Shown: piece by piece, positions 35,461-47,430 of the stretch
How positions within the stretch are numbered: position 1 is the stretch's first letter
Layout of the letters: the number at the start of each line of letters is the position of its first letter
Assembly: GCF_033115175.1 (NCBI RefSeq)
Contig: NC_084847.1
Location: 45,927,905 to 45,991,904 of the forward strand
Length of the DNA stretch: 64,000 bases
Direction of reading: 5' to 3'
Source of the DNA: Lepus europaeus
Taxonomy: Eukaryota; Chordata; Mammalia; Lagomorpha; Leporidae
Notes under the pieces: model-generated
Databases searched by the model: none
What the model saw: the letters and a program-made list of their open reading frames with translations, nothing else
Told to the model about the DNA's origin: nothing
Translations under genes and position numbers: made by a program

Positions 35461-37970
35461 GATCTAATTCCATTCTTCTACATAAACACATCTAGCTTTG
35501 CCAGCATGGTTTGTTGAAGAGATTATCCTTACACCAACGAATGGTCGGAACCCTTTTATAAAAAATCAGGTGGCTGTATGTATTTGGATTAAATTTGGGA
35601 TTCTCTGCTTTGTTCCATTGGTCCATGTCTCAGGTTTTTGCCAGTAACATGATGTTTTAATTAGTATAGCTTTTTAATATGCTTTGAAGTCAGGTATTGT
35701 GATGCCTCCAGCTTGATTTTTATTTCCCTAGGTTTTCGTGGTTCTGGATCTTTGCTGATTATATATGAATTTGAGAGTTGATTTTTCTAATTCTGTAAAG
35801 AATGTCATTGGTTTTCTGTAGAATCTTTACATGAGATAGACATTTTAATGATATAGATTCTTCCAATCCACAGAAAGGAATACCTTTCCAGTTTTGTGTC
35901 CTCATGGGTTCTTTGGTCAGTGTTTGATAATTTTCATTGTAGAGATCTTTCATTTATTTGATTAAATTTATTCCTCAATATACAATTTTTTGTGGTTATT
36001 GTAAATTGGATTTTTGTTGATTTCTCTGTGAGTGAGCCCATCATTAATATGTAAAAAAGCAGCTATTTTTGTATATTTATTTGTATGTAAACTTTACTGA
36101 ATTGGTTTACCAGTTCAAGCAGCATTTTGGTGGAATGTTTGTGTTCTTCCAGGAGCAGTATCATGTCATCTGCAAACATTAATTATTTGACTTGCTCTTT
36201 TCCAATTTTAGTGCCTTTTATTTTGTTCTCCTCTCTAATTGCTCTTGTGAAAGTTTACAGTACTGTATTCAGTCAGAGTGGTGAAAGTGGACATTCTTGG
36301 GCTTTTACAGATTTTGACAAAATGCTTTCATCTTTTCCTCATTCAGCATGATATTGGCTGTTGTTTTTTCAAATATCACCTTTATGATTTTGGGGCATAA
36401 TTCTTTTTTATTTATTTGACAGGTAGAGTTATAGATATCGAGAGAGAGAGAGAGAGACATATAGAAAGGTCTTCCTTCCATCAGTTCACTTCCCAAATGG
36501 CTGCCACAGCCAGCACTGCACTGATCCAAAGCAGGATCCAGCACCTCCCCCTGATCTCCAACGTGGGTGCAGGGGCCCAGGCACCTGGGCCATCCCCCAC
36601 CACCCTCCCGGGCCACAGCACAGAGCTGGACTGGAAGAGGAGCAACCGGGACTAGAACCTGGCACCCATATGGGATGCCAGTGCCGCAGGTGGCAGATTA
36701 ACCACATGAGCCACAGCACTTGCCCCAAGATATATTCCTTCTATACCTAATTTGTGGAGGGATTTTTTTTGTACCATGAAAGGGTAATGAATCATACCAA
36801 ATGTTTTCTCTGCATCTAATGAGAGTATGGTTTTTATTCATCCATTATGTTGATTAATTTATGATGTGTATTGTTTTGCAAATGTGGAACCACCATGGCG
36901 GTTCTGGAATAAATTCCAATTGATAGTTATGTATGAGATTTTTGATGTTTTGAATTGTTTGTCTAGTACTTTGTTGAGAATCTTTGCATCTATGTCCTTC
37001 AAGGATATAGACCTATAGTCTTCTTTCCTTTTTGTGTCTGTTTTTGGTGTCAAAGTGATGTTGGCCTCCTAAAAAGAGTTTGGTAGTGTTTCATCCCATT
37101 CAGTGTTTTCAAATACTTTGAAAAGTGTTGGAGTTTGTCTTTAAATGTTTTGTAGAATTTGGTAGTTTAAGCCAACAGGTTCTGGACTTTTCATTTGTAG
37201 AAGAAATTTGATTACTGCTACAATCCCACTACTTTTTATGAGTCTGTTAGATTGTCTTTATCTTCTGGATTTAATTTGGTAACTTATTTGTATTGACAAA
37301 TTTCTCCATTTCTCAGAAGTTTTCCAGTTTATTAGCATATAGTATTGAATGGAAATGCCTTTTGAAGCCTTGTATTTCAGTAGTGTTGGTTATAATGTCT
37401 GTTTTTTCATCTAACCTTATTTATTTGAAGTTTTGAGGTTTTATTCTCTTTTTTTTCTTTGTCAGTCATGTTAATGGATTATTTTTTAAAAATCTTATGT
37501 AAGGTAAACAAATTTCATGTACTTGCTGTATACATATTCAGGAACATTGATTCTTCGCACCCTACATTTCCGTTATCCCATGCTTCCATACTTCTTCCTC
37601 CTCCCTCTCCTCTTTCCACTGTTAATTCATATAGATATCAATTTTCAGTTAACTTTATACTCATAATATTAACTATACACTAAATAGAAAGTTCAACAAA
37701 TAGTATGAAGAAGATTATTTGTTCCTCAAAGTGAGACAAGGCTTGGAAAAAAAGTATCATATCTCAAAATACCCATTTCACTCCTACACATTATTACCTG
37801 TTAAGTACTCTATTAGTTACCACAGATAAGGGACAACATACAGTATTTTACTTTCTGGGACTACTTATTTCACTAATTATAATGGTTTCTAGTTGCATCC
37901 ATTTTGTTGCAAAAGACAGCATTCCTTTTTTTCCTGCTGAATAGTATTCCATAATATATAGCACAATTAC
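35460..37970 (-). mobile_element. L1 fragments (ORF2 and 3' UTR), antisense
   Basis: Minus-strand frames show L1 ORF2 reverse-transcriptase features, for example SISLKDIDAKILNKVLDKQF around 36950-37020. From about 37480 the sequence becomes antisense L1 3' UTR (AACAAATTTCATGTAC). Frames are disrupted, so the element is dead. A SINE interrupts it at 36403-36725. Confidence 0.8.
36403..36725 (-). mobile_element. C-repeat SINE
   Basis: From TTTATTTGACAGGTAGAG through AGCTGGACTGGAAGAGGAGC to GAGCCACAGCACTTGCCCC. Inserted in the surrounding L1 fragment. Confidence 0.9.
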
Positions 37971-38288
37971 TTTTTTCAAGAGTTATTTATTTCAGAGGCA
38001 GAGTAAGAGAGAGGGAGAGACAGAAAATGAGAGGTATTCCATGTGAGAATGAGAAAGTCTTCCATCTGGTTACACACTAAATGGCGGCAATTGCTAGAAC
38101 TGAGCTGTTCTGAAGCCAGGAGCCAGGAGCTTCTGGATCTCCCGTGTGGGTGCAAGGGCTGAAGGACTTGGGCCATCTTCTACTGTTTTCCTAGGCCTTC
38201 ATCAGGGAGCAGCCAGGCTTTGAACTGGCAACACTATGGGATACTGGTGCAGCAGGCTCAGGAGGCTTATTCCACCTTGCCACAGTGC
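37970..38288 (-). mobile_element. Older C-type SINE
   Basis: Begins AGTTATTTATTTCAGAGGCAGAG and contains CAGGAGCCAGGAGCTTCTGG and GGACTTGGGCCATCTTC. Its head is degraded. Confidence 0.75.
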
Positions 38289-39951
38289 TCTGTGATTTCT
38301 GTGTGCTCTCCATTCTAACTGTGGTGAGGTCAAACTTCATTGTGGTTTCATTTTGCATTTCCGTAATGGCTAGTGATCCTGAGCATTTTTTCATGTGTCT
38401 GTTGGTCATTTGAATTTCGTTTCTTGAAGAATGTCTTTTCAAGTCTGTTGCCCATTTCTTAACTGCATTGTTTGTTTTGCTGTTTTTGACTGTCTTGAGC
38501 TCATTATACATTCTGGGTATGAATAGTTTATCAGTTACATATTTTGCAAAGATTTTCTCCCATTCTGTCAGTTGTCCTTCACTTTGCTGAGTTTTCTTTT
38601 ACAGTGCAAATGCTCCTCAGCTTGATGTAATCACATTTGTGTGTTTTTCTTTTTATTGCTTGTGCTTCTGGCTTCTAAGAAGTCTGCATACGGCAATGTC
38701 TTGCATCATATCCAAAATGTTCTATAAGAATTTGAAGTTACTGGGTTGTAGATTTAGGTCGTTGGTCCTTTTTGAGTTGATATTTTTATTTTTATTTCTT
38801 GGGGAGAGACTGAGAGAAAGGTCTTCCTTTTTCCATTGGTTCACTCCCCAAGTGGCCACTATGGCCGGCACATTGCATTCGAAGCCAGGAGCCAGGTGCT
38901 TCCTCCTGGTCTCCCGTGCGGGTGCAGGGCCAAAGGACCTGGACCACCCTCCAATGCCCTCCTGGGCCACAGCAGAGAGCTGGACTGGAAGAGGAGCAAC
39001 CGGGACAGAATCTGATACCCCAACCGGGACTAGAACCTGGGGTGCCGGCGCCACAGGCAGAGGATTAGCCTAGTGAGCCATGGAGCTGGCTTTGAGTTGA
39101 TTTTTGTATAAGAATAAGATGCACCATTTTTTGAAGAGCTTTCCTTGTCACAGGGTTGGATTTTAGCTCCTTTGTCAAAGATAAATTATTTGTAGATGTG
39201 TCGATTGAGTTTGGAGTTTCTGTTGTGTTCCATTGGTCTGCATGTGTATATTTTTTGCCAGTATCAGGCTGTTTTGATTGTAACTGTCCTGAATTATATC
39301 TTAAATTCTTGTATTGTGATGCTTCTGGCTTTGTTTTTCACATACAATATTGCTTTAGCTATTCTAGCTATTCTGTCTCTTCTGTTTCCATTTGAATTAT
39401 AGCATCTTTTTTTTTCTAGATCTGGGAAAAATGTAATTGGTATTTTGATTGCGATTGCATGAATTTGAAAATTGCTTTTGGTAGTATGGACATTTTGATT
39501 ATATTGATTATTTTAATCCTCGAACATTAAAAATTATTCCATTGTCTGTGTCTTCTGTTTCACTAATGTTTCCTAATTTTCATTGTAGACATCTTTGACT
39601 CGCTTGATTAAATTTATTCCATGGTATTTATTTTTTTTGTAGCAATTGTGAATGGGATTGCTCTTAGAAGTTCTTTCTCAGCCATGGATTTGTATACATA
39701 GACTATTGATTTTTTGTGTTAATTTTATTTCCTGCCACTTCACCAAACTCTTTTATGAATTCCAGTAGTCTCTTAGTGGAGACTTTTATTTCCCCTATGT
39801 ATAGAATCCTGTCATCTGCAAGAAGGGGTAATTTGATTTCCTCCTTCCCATTTTGTATCCCTTTGATTTCTTTTTCTTGCCTAATAGGTCTGGCTAAAAC
39901 TTCCAGGTCTATATTGAATAGCAAGGGCACAGTTGCATCTTTGTCTGATTC
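38289..39951 (-). mobile_element. L1 3' end and ORF2, antisense, cut by the gap
   Basis: The minus strand shows the L1 ORF2 C-terminal region (RHMKKCSGSLAITEMQ, about 38340-38400). Further right is the reverse-transcriptase region ([20 protein letters not shown], then LADD in place of the family's FADD/YADD, about 39800-39930). Frames are broken. The element runs into the assembly gap, so its 5' part is unknown. A SINE splits it at 38780-39092. Confidence 0.85.
38780..39092 (-). mobile_element. C-repeat SINE with target-site duplication
   Basis: Reverse orientation, ending GAGCCATGGAGCTGGC. The direct repeat TTTGAGTTGAT is seen at about 38771 and 39091. Confidence 0.9.
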
Positions 39952-40151
39952 NNNNNNNNNNNNNNNNNNNNNNNNNNNNNNNNNNNNNNNNNNNNNNNNN
40001 NNNNNNNNNNNNNNNNNNNNNNNNNNNNNNNNNNNNNNNNNNNNNNNNNNNNNNNNNNNNNNNNNNNNNNNNNNNNNNNNNNNNNNNNNNNNNNNNNNNN
40101 NNNNNNNNNNNNNNNNNNNNNNNNNNNNNNNNNNNNNNNNNNNNNNNNNNN
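39952..40151. other. Assembly gap (200 N)
   Basis: Exactly 200 undetermined bases. The gap lies directly at the outer end of the left palindrome arm. Confidence 1.
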
Positions 40152-40849
40152 AAATTACCTGATTTCAGCTCCCACCTCACAAGTGCCTTGCATGTCCCAG
40201 GTTCTTCCATGTCATTTACCCTTAACAGCCCCCCAGCACAGATTCCTTGCAATCTTGTCATCCTTAGCCATGAATTCTAAACCCTAACTTTTATTTCCAT
40301 GTCTCTCCAAACCAGACTTTTTGTGTTTTGTACTCTCAGGCAACAGCACACACTTCTTCCAGGTCTCCCTCCCATTGCCTGGATGCCCCAATATTTCCCC
40401 TTTTACCACGTTCTTTGGCCGCTGATCTGCTACAAAACTCGGGGGAACTCATTCCCCAATATCCTATATGCCCCCTGTCCTCATTGCACCAACTTTCCTC
40501 TATCTCGCTGGCCCCCACATTTCTTTCACCCCAACCTCTGGGGTTACTCCATTTGACCCTCCCTGTCACAGGATGAAAATCAACTTCACTGTCAGGGTGG
40601 CCGCCCAGCCCCAGGGACCACGGTGTCCCTTCCCTTCTCTTTCCCTTGGGCCCCAAGGCCGCCGCGTACATACGTGCAGCCACGTTTGCTCACCAGTTGC
40701 TCCTCTCCAGGAAGAAGCCCCAGCTGGGTTTAGCAGGAAGCCGAGCAGTCCCCAGAAATGGAATATGACACAGCAGCTGAACTTCAGCATCAACTCGTGT
40801 GTCGTTTCAATCCATGAAGATGTCTACAATGAAAATTAATAAACATTAA

Positions 40850-42320
40850 AGAAATGGAAGAAGACACTCAAAAATGGAAAAATAACCCATGCCCATTCAT
40901 TGGCAAATCAACATAATGCAAATATCCATTCTTCCATAAGCAATTTACAGACACAATGGGATCCCAACCAAAAGTCAAGTAATATTTTACCCAGATGGAG
41001 AGAAAACAATGCTAAAATTCATATGAAAACACAGAACATCCAAATAGTGAAAGCAATCTTATACAACATTGACAAAACTCGAAGCATTGCAATAACACAT
41101 TGCAAGACACAGAACAGGGCAGTTACAATCAAAACAACTGTTATAATCAAAAAATTGGCATACAGAACAATGGAACAGAAAGAAACTCCAGAAATCATTG
41201 CACGCATCTACAATCAATTTATCTTGGAAGAAGGAGCTAAAGATTAATCCCAGATACAAGGGACAGTTTCTTCGAAAAATGGTCCTGAGAAAACTGGACC
41301 TCCACATGCAAGCTATGAAAGATGTTCCATACCATACACCTTATACAAAAAGCAACTAAAAATAGCTCAAGTAACAAAATCCAATCTAAAACCCAATCTC
41401 ATCAAAGTACTAGAAAATATTGGGGAAAACTGAAAGACATGGCATAGGCAAAGATTTCTGGGAAAAGACAGCAGAAGCACAATCAATAGCAGCAGAAACA
41501 GAAACAGACACATTGGATTCCATCAAGCTGAGAAGCTTCTGCACTACAGAACAAACACTCAGCAAAGTGAAGAGAAAACAGAATAAATGGGAGAAAATAA
41601 TCTGCAAACTGTACCTTGAAACCTATATATTTAGTGAAATAAGCCAGGCCCCAAAGGACAAATAACGTATTTTTCCCTGATTTGTGGTAACTAAGAGTAC
41701 CTATATGTATTGTATAGGAGAGCAACTGACATTCTGAGATAAGATGATTTTTTATAGTTCTTGCCTCACTTTAAAGAACAGTGTTTTTTCTTCATACTCC
41801 TTGTTGAACACTTTTATGTAATTATATGAATATATAGTTAACTGAAAATAGATAATTATAAGAATTAAGAGTGGAAACAAGACAGGGAGGAAGAAGGTGG
41901 CAGAGAGTGTAGGCTTGAGAGATGGTAGCATGGGAAGAAGTACCAGTATCTTGAATCTGTACATAAATATACATGAAATTTCCTTACCTGATATAAAATT
42001 TTAAAAAGTACATAATCTTCTAACCAGACTAACGATAAAAACTCCAGTAAATAAAATTACAGACAAAAAAGCAGAGATTATAACCAACATCACTGAAACA
42101 CAAGGTTTCAAAGAAACTGCTATTCAGTACTATATGCTAGCAAACTGGAAAACCAGGAAGAAATGGGGAAATCCCTGGAGAACAAGTAGACCTGACCTAC
42201 TAAGATTAAATCCAGAAGATATAGACATCCTAAAAAGACTCATAAAAATCAATGAAAACTAAAACACCCACCAGAAACCCTGCTAGAACTGACAAAATAA
42301 CTAGGGCACAGGTTACAAAC
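40850..42320 (+). mobile_element. L1-derived sequence, left arm
   Basis: Sense-orientation L1 3'-region sequence, the mirror of 45956-47430. The AATAAACATTAAAGAAATGGAA and GGGAGAAAATAATCTGCAAACTG parts are L1-like. Frames are short and broken. Confidence 0.6.
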
Positions 42321-42515
42321 AAACATACCTTGGAACCCGCAGTCCTGTCCTCCAGCGCGAGCCCAGCCACCCGCTTCTCCGCTTCCCACAGCTCAGCCGC
42401 CGCCCGCCCCCACGGCCGCCCAGCCTGAGGACCTGAGTGTCTACACTGTTCCGAGGAGCCACGACACCACCCCCCGCGCCCCGAGGTCCCAGGCCTCTCA
42501 CTGTTCCACAAGAAA

Positions 42516-42792
42516 AACTCACCTTCACTCCCACACTCCGGGCCAGTACCGCCACCGACAACGCCGCCATCAGTGGATAACTCCGGCAGCCGACAACACG
42601 CCGCACCGCCGGATACATCCTCTCCATCTCCACCAGTTCGACTGCGCAAGTGCAGTCCATCTAGGACCCGCCTCTTCCTCCCAGTAAGCACAGCGGCACC
42701 GGAAGTGGCCAGGCAGCGTCAAAGAAGTGAGTGACAGCTGTCTTGGCTCCAGGCTTGAGGTAGCAGGCCTGTGTTGATCAAGTGTGCTCCAG
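42516..42792. promoter_or_regulatory. CpG-rich divergent promoter-like region, left arm
   Basis: Mirror of 45484-45760, including the ETS-type ACCGGAAGTG (42698-42707). CpG-rich sequence extends left to about 42325. Confidence 0.4.
42523..42660 (-). CDS. Candidate first coding exon, mirror copy, left arm
   Basis: Exact mirror of 45616-45753: same ATG, same 46 codons, same donor on the minus strand. The associated opposite-strand donor (TGCTCCAG|GTAAGT) is at 42792/42793. If the palindrome is an assembly artefact this copy does not exist. Confidence 0.3.
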
Positions 42793-42895
42793 GTAAGTAA
42801 CCTTTTCTGGTGCAAAAAAATCCAGTGGTTTCCAAAAAAAGAAAAAATTGAATGCAACTGTAAAACATTACACTTTGTAAAATAAGCCATTGCAA

Positions 42896-43233
42896 GCCGG
42901 CGCCGTGGCTCACTAGGCTAATCCTCCGCCTAGCGGCGCCGGCACACCGGGTTCTAGTCCCGGTCAGGGCACCGGATTCTGTCCCGGTTGCCCCTCTTCC
43001 AGGCCAGCTCTCTGCTGTGGCCAGGGAGTGCAGTGGAGGATGGCCCAAGTGCTTGGGCCCTGCACCCCATGGGAGACCAGGAGAAGCACCTGGCTCCTGC
43101 CATCGGATCAGCGCGGTGCGCCGGCCGCAGCGCACCTACCGCAGCGGCCATTGGAGGGTGAACCAACGGCAAAAGGAAGACCTTTCTCTCTGTCTCTCTC
43201 TCTCACTGTCCACTCTGCCTGTCAAAAAAAAAA
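42896..43233 (+). mobile_element. Young C-repeat SINE in left arm
   Basis: Full-length with intact A/B boxes (TGGCTCACTAGGC, GGTTCTAGTCC) and a 14-A tail. Flanked by the direct repeat AATAAGCCATTGCA. Confidence 0.93.
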
Positions 43234-43358
43234 AAAATAAGCCATTGCATTTCTGAGCTTTTCTTTGCTGGGAGGGCCTTTATTACTCTTTCAATTTTTG
43301 TCTTCAGTTATGGGTCTGTTTACGTTACCTGTGTCTTCATGGTTCAATTTAGGTAGGT

Positions 43359-44292
43359 TCATGTGTCCAGGAATCTATCCATTTCTGATAGATTTCCCTG
43401 TTTGCTGGCATACAAGTCCTTGTAGTACTTTCTGATGATTCTTTTTATTTCTGTGGTGTCTGTTGTTACGTTTCCTTTTTCATCTCTGATCCTATTGATT
43501 TGGGTCTTTCTTTTTTTCGTGAGTTGTGCCAATGGGGTGTCAATTTTGTTTATTTTTTCAAAAAACCACCTCTTCATTTGGCTGATCTTTTGTCTTTTTT
43601 TTTTTGGATTCAATTCTGTTTATTCTCTAATTTTAATTATTTCTCTTCTACTAGTTTTGGGTCTGGTTTGCTGCAGTTTTCTAGATCCTTGAGATGCAGT
43701 GAAAGCTCATTTATTTGGTGCCTTTCCAATTTCTTGATGTAGGCACCTATTGATATAGACTTTCCCCTTAACACTGCTTTTGCTGTATCCCATAAGTTTT
43801 GGTATGTTGTGCTGTTATCCTCATTTACTTCCAGAAAATTTTTGATTTCTCTTTTGATTTCTTCTATGACCCATTGTTCATTCAGGAGCATGTTGTTCAA
43901 TCTCCATGTGTTTGCATGTGCTCTAGGGATTCCCGAGTTGGCTAATTTCCAACTTCATTCCTTTATGGTCTGAGAAGCTGCATTGTGTTATTCTAATTCT
44001 TTTGAATTTGCTGAGACTTGCTTTATGGCCTAGTATGTGGTCAATCCTAGAGAAGGTTCCATGTAATGCCGAGAAGAATGTAAATGCTTTCTGTGTAGGA
44101 TGAAAAGTTCTGTAGATACCTTTTAGATCCATTTGGTCTATAGTGTTGATTAAATCTGCTGTTCTTGTTGATCTTCTGTCCTGTTGACCTGTCTATTTCT
44201 GAGAGTGGAGTATTGAAGTCGCACAATACTATAATATTGGAGTCTAAGTCTTCCTTTAAGTCCCTTAAAATAGATCTGTATGCTAATAACAC
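43359..44292 (-). mobile_element. L1 ORF2 fragment (endonuclease and linker), left
   Basis: Read from 44292 downwards, this gives the end of the L1 endonuclease domain ([33 protein letters not shown]). The following region is [53 protein letters not shown] and [20 protein letters not shown], all typical of L1 ORF2. The frame shifts several times and the reverse-transcriptase core is missing, so it is non-functional. Confidence 0.9.
43995..44282. repeat. Spacer of the inverted repeat
   Basis: 288 bp of antisense L1 ORF2 (endonuclease region), continuous with the left arm. On the minus strand it reads IDHILGHKASLSKFKRI and IIVLCDFNTPLSEIDRSTGQ. The inversion breakpoint on the right lies inside this L1. 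Confidence 0.9.
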
Positions 44293-44935
44293 AATGCAGC
44301 TTCTCAGACCATAAAGGAATGAAGTTGGAAATTAGCCAACTCGGGAATCCCTAGAGCACATGCAAACACATGGAGATTGAACAACATGCTCCTGAATGAA
44401 CAATGGGTCATAGAAGAAATCAAAAGAGAAATCAAAAATTTTCTGGAAGTAAATGAGGATAACAGCACAACATACCAAAACTTATGGGATACAGCAAAAG
44501 CAGTGTTAAGGGGAAAGTCTATATCAATAGGTGCCTACATCAAGAAATTGGAAAGGCACCAAATAAATGAGCTTTCACTGCATCTCAAGGATCTAGAAAA
44601 CTGCAGCAAACCAGACCCAAAACTAGTAGAAGAGAAATAATTAAAATTAGAGAATAAACAGAATTGAATCCAAAAAAAAAAAGACAAAAGATCAGCCAAA
44701 TGAAGAGGTGGTTTTTTGAAAAAATAAACAAAATTGACACCCCATTGGCACAACTCACGAAAAAAAGAAAAGACCCAAATCAATAGGATCAGAGATGAAA
44801 AAGGAAACGTAACAACAGACACCACAGAAATAAAAAGAATCATCAGAAAGTACTACAAGGACTTGTATGCCAGCAAACAGGGAAATCTATCAGAAATGGA
44901 TAGATTCCTGGACACATGAACCTACCTAAATTGAA
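44283..44935 (+). mobile_element. L1 ORF2 fragment, mirror copy
   Basis: Plus-strand counterpart of the left fragment, beginning within the endonuclease region at the palindrome breakpoint. One extra A in a homopolymer shifts the frame relative to the left copy near TKKRK/SRKKEK. Confidence 0.9.
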
Positions 44936-45042
44936 CCATGAAGACACAGGTAACGTAAACAGACCCATAACTGAAGACAAAAATTGAAAGAGTAATAAAG
45001 GCCCTCCCAGCAAAGAAAAGCTCAGAAATGCAATGGCTTATT

Positions 45043-45380
45043 TTTTTTTTTTGACAGGCAGAGTGGACAGTGAGAGAGAGAGACAGAGAGAAAGGTCTTC
45101 CTTTTGCCGTTGGTTCACCCTCCAATGGCCGCTGCGGTAGGTGCGCTGCGGCCGGCGCACCGCGCTGATCCGATGGCAGGAGCCAGGTGCTTCTCCTGGT
45201 CTCCCATGGGGTGCAGGGCCCAAGCACTTGGGCCATCCTCCACTGCACTCCCTGGCCACAGCAGAGAGCTGGCCTGGAAGAGGGGCAACCGGGACAGAAT
45301 CCGGTGCCCTGACCGGGACTAGAACCCGGTGTGCCGGCGCCGCTAGGCGGAGGATTAGCCTAGTGAGCCACGGCGCCGGC
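45043..45380 (-). mobile_element. Young C-repeat SINE in right arm (mirror)
   Basis: Mirror of the left-arm SINE, identical apart from a shorter poly-A (12). The same target-site duplication flanks it. Confidence 0.93.
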
Positions 45381-45483
45381 TTGCAATGGCTTATTTTACA
45401 AAGTGTAATGTTTTACAGTTGCATTCAATTTTTTCTTTTTTTGGAAACCACTGGATTTTTTTGCACCAGAAAAGGTTACTTAC

Positions 45484-45760
45484 CTGGAGCACACTTGATC
45501 AACACAGGCCTGCTACCTCAAGCCTGGAGCCAAGACAGCTGTCACTCACTTCTTTGACGCTGCCTGGCCACTTCCGGTGCCGCTGTGCTTACTGGGAGGA
45601 AGAGGCGGGTCCTAGATGGACTGCACTTGCGCAGTCGAACTGGTGGAGATGGAGAGGATGTATCCGGCGGTGCGGCGTGTTGTCGGCTGCCGGAGTTATC
45701 CACTGATGGCGGCGTTGTCGGTGGCGGTACTGGCCCGGAGTGTGGGAGTGAAGGTGAGTT
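45484..45760. promoter_or_regulatory. CpG-rich divergent promoter-like region, right arm
   Basis: About 270 bp between two divergent splice-donor consensus sites. On the minus strand TGCTCCAG|GTAAGT (GT at 45483-45482) and on the plus strand GTGAAG|GTGAGT (GT at 45754-45755). Between them lie an ETS-type site (CACTTCCGGT, 45569-45578), a GGCGGG box (45604) and a CACTTGCGCAG motif, with high CpG. This is the architecture of a TATA-less bidirectional housekeeping promoter. CpG-rich DNA continues to about 45950. The gene it came from is not recognised. Confidence 0.45.
45616..45753 (+). CDS. Candidate first coding exon, unidentified, right arm
   Basis: A 46-codon open stretch from ATG 45616 to a splice donor at 45754 (phase 0). 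Two further in-frame ATGs follow, at 45649 and 45658. The protein is short, with an Arg-bearing start followed by a hydrophobic segment (YPLMAALSVAVLARSVGVK), compatible with a mitochondrial or membrane-targeting N terminus. That reading is only an inference. I do not recognise the protein, no second exon is visible, and downstream DNA is L1-derived. A decayed copy lies at about 31100. It may be a transcribed relic or a chance frame in a CpG island. Confidence 0.3.
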
Positions 45761-45955
45761 TTTCTTGTGGAACAGTGAGAGGCCTGGGACCTCGGGGCGC
45801 GGGGGGTGGTGTCGTGGCTCCTCGGAACAGTGTAGACACTCAGGTCCTCAGGCTGGGCGGCCGTGGGGGCGGGCGGCGGCTGAGCTGTGGGAAGCGGAGA
45901 AGCGGGTGGCTGGGCTCGCGCTGGAGGACAGGACTGCGGGTTCCAAGGTATGTTT

Positions 45956-47430
45956 GTTTGTAACCTGTGCCCTAGTTATTTTGTCAGTTCTAGCAGGGTT
46001 TCTGGTGGGTGTTTTAGTTTTCATTGATTTTTATGAGTCTTTTTAGGATGTCTATATCTTCTGGATTTAATCTTAGTAGGTCAGGTCTACTTGTTCTCCA
46101 GGGATTTCCCCATTTCTTCCTGGTTTTCCAGTTTGCTAGCATATAGTACTGAATAGCAGTTTCTTTGAAACCTTGTGTTTCAGTGATGTTGGTTATAATC
46201 TCTGCTTTTTTGTCTGTAATTTTATTTACTGGAGTTTTTATCGTTAGTCTGGTTAGAAGATTATGTACTTTTTAAAATTTTATATCAGGTAAGGAAATTT
46301 CATGTATATTTATGTACAGATTCAAGATACTGGTACTTCTTCCCATGCTACCATCTCTCAAGCCTACACTCTCTGCCACCTTCTTCCTCCCTGTCTTGTT
46401 TCCACTCTTAATTCTTATAATTATCTATTTTCAGTTAACTATATATTCATATAATTACATAAAAGTGTTCAACAAGGAGTATGAAGAAAAAACACTGTTC
46501 TTTAAAGTGAGGCAAGAACTATAAAAAATCATCTTATCTCAGAATGTCAGTTGCTCTCCTATACAATACATATAGGTACTCTTAGTTACCACAAATCAGG
46601 GAAAAATACGTTATTTGTCCTTTGGGGCCTGGCTTATTTCACTAAATATATAGGTTTCAAGGTACAGTTTGCAGATTATTTTCTCCCATTTATTCTGTTT
46701 TCTCTTCACTTTGCTGAGTGTTTGTTCTGTAGTGCAGAAGCTTCTCAGCTTGATGGAATCCAATGTGTCTGTTTCTGTTTCTGCTGCTATTGATTGTGCT
46801 TCTGCTGTCTTTTCCCAGAAATCTTTGCCTATGCCATGTCTTTCAGTTTTCCCCAATATTTTCTAGTACTTTGATGAGATTGGGTTTTAGATTGGATTTT
46901 GTTACTTGAGCTATTTTTAGTTGCTTTTTGTATAAGGTGTATGGTATGGAACATCTTTCATAGCTTGCATGTGGAGGTCCAGTTTTCTCAGGACCATTTT
47001 TCGAAGAAACTGTCCCTTGTATCTGGGATTAATCTTTAGCTCCTTCTTCCAAGATAAATTGATTGTAGATGCGTGCAATGATTTCTGGAGTTTCTTTTCT
47101 GTTCCATTGTTCTGTATGCCAATTTTTTGATTATAACAGTTGTTTTGATTGTAACTGCCCTGTTCTGTGTCTTGCAATGTGTTATTGCAATGCTTCGAGT
47201 TTTGTCAATGTTGTATAAGATTGCTTTCACTATTTGGATGTTCTGTGTTTTCATATGAATTTTAGCATTGTTTTCTCTCCATCTGGGTAAAATATTACTT
47301 GACTTTTGGTTGGGATCCCATTGTGTCTGTAAATTGCTTATGGAAGAATGGATATTTGCATTATGTTGATTTGCCAATGAATGGGCATGGGTTATTTTTC
47401 CATTTTTGAGTGTCTTCTTCCATTTCTTTA
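45956..47430 (-). mobile_element. L1-derived sequence, right arm
   Basis: Antisense L1 fragments. They include AGTTCTAGCAGGG, GTAAGGAAATTTCATGTA (3' UTR-like) and TTTGCAGATTATTTTCTCCCA. The same type of sequence follows the decayed exon copy at 31376. Confidence 0.65.

Larger units (their letters stand above)
40152..43994 (+). repeat. Left arm of near-perfect inverted repeat
   Basis: Reverse complement of 44283-48125. Corresponding positions add up to 88276-88278 throughout. The only differences I found are three homopolymer-length changes: near 43512 (7/3 versus 7/4 A in the purine run), the SINE poly-A (14 versus 12) and near 41180 (3 versus 4 A). The arm begins immediately after the gap, so the true length may be greater. 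Confidence 0.95.
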
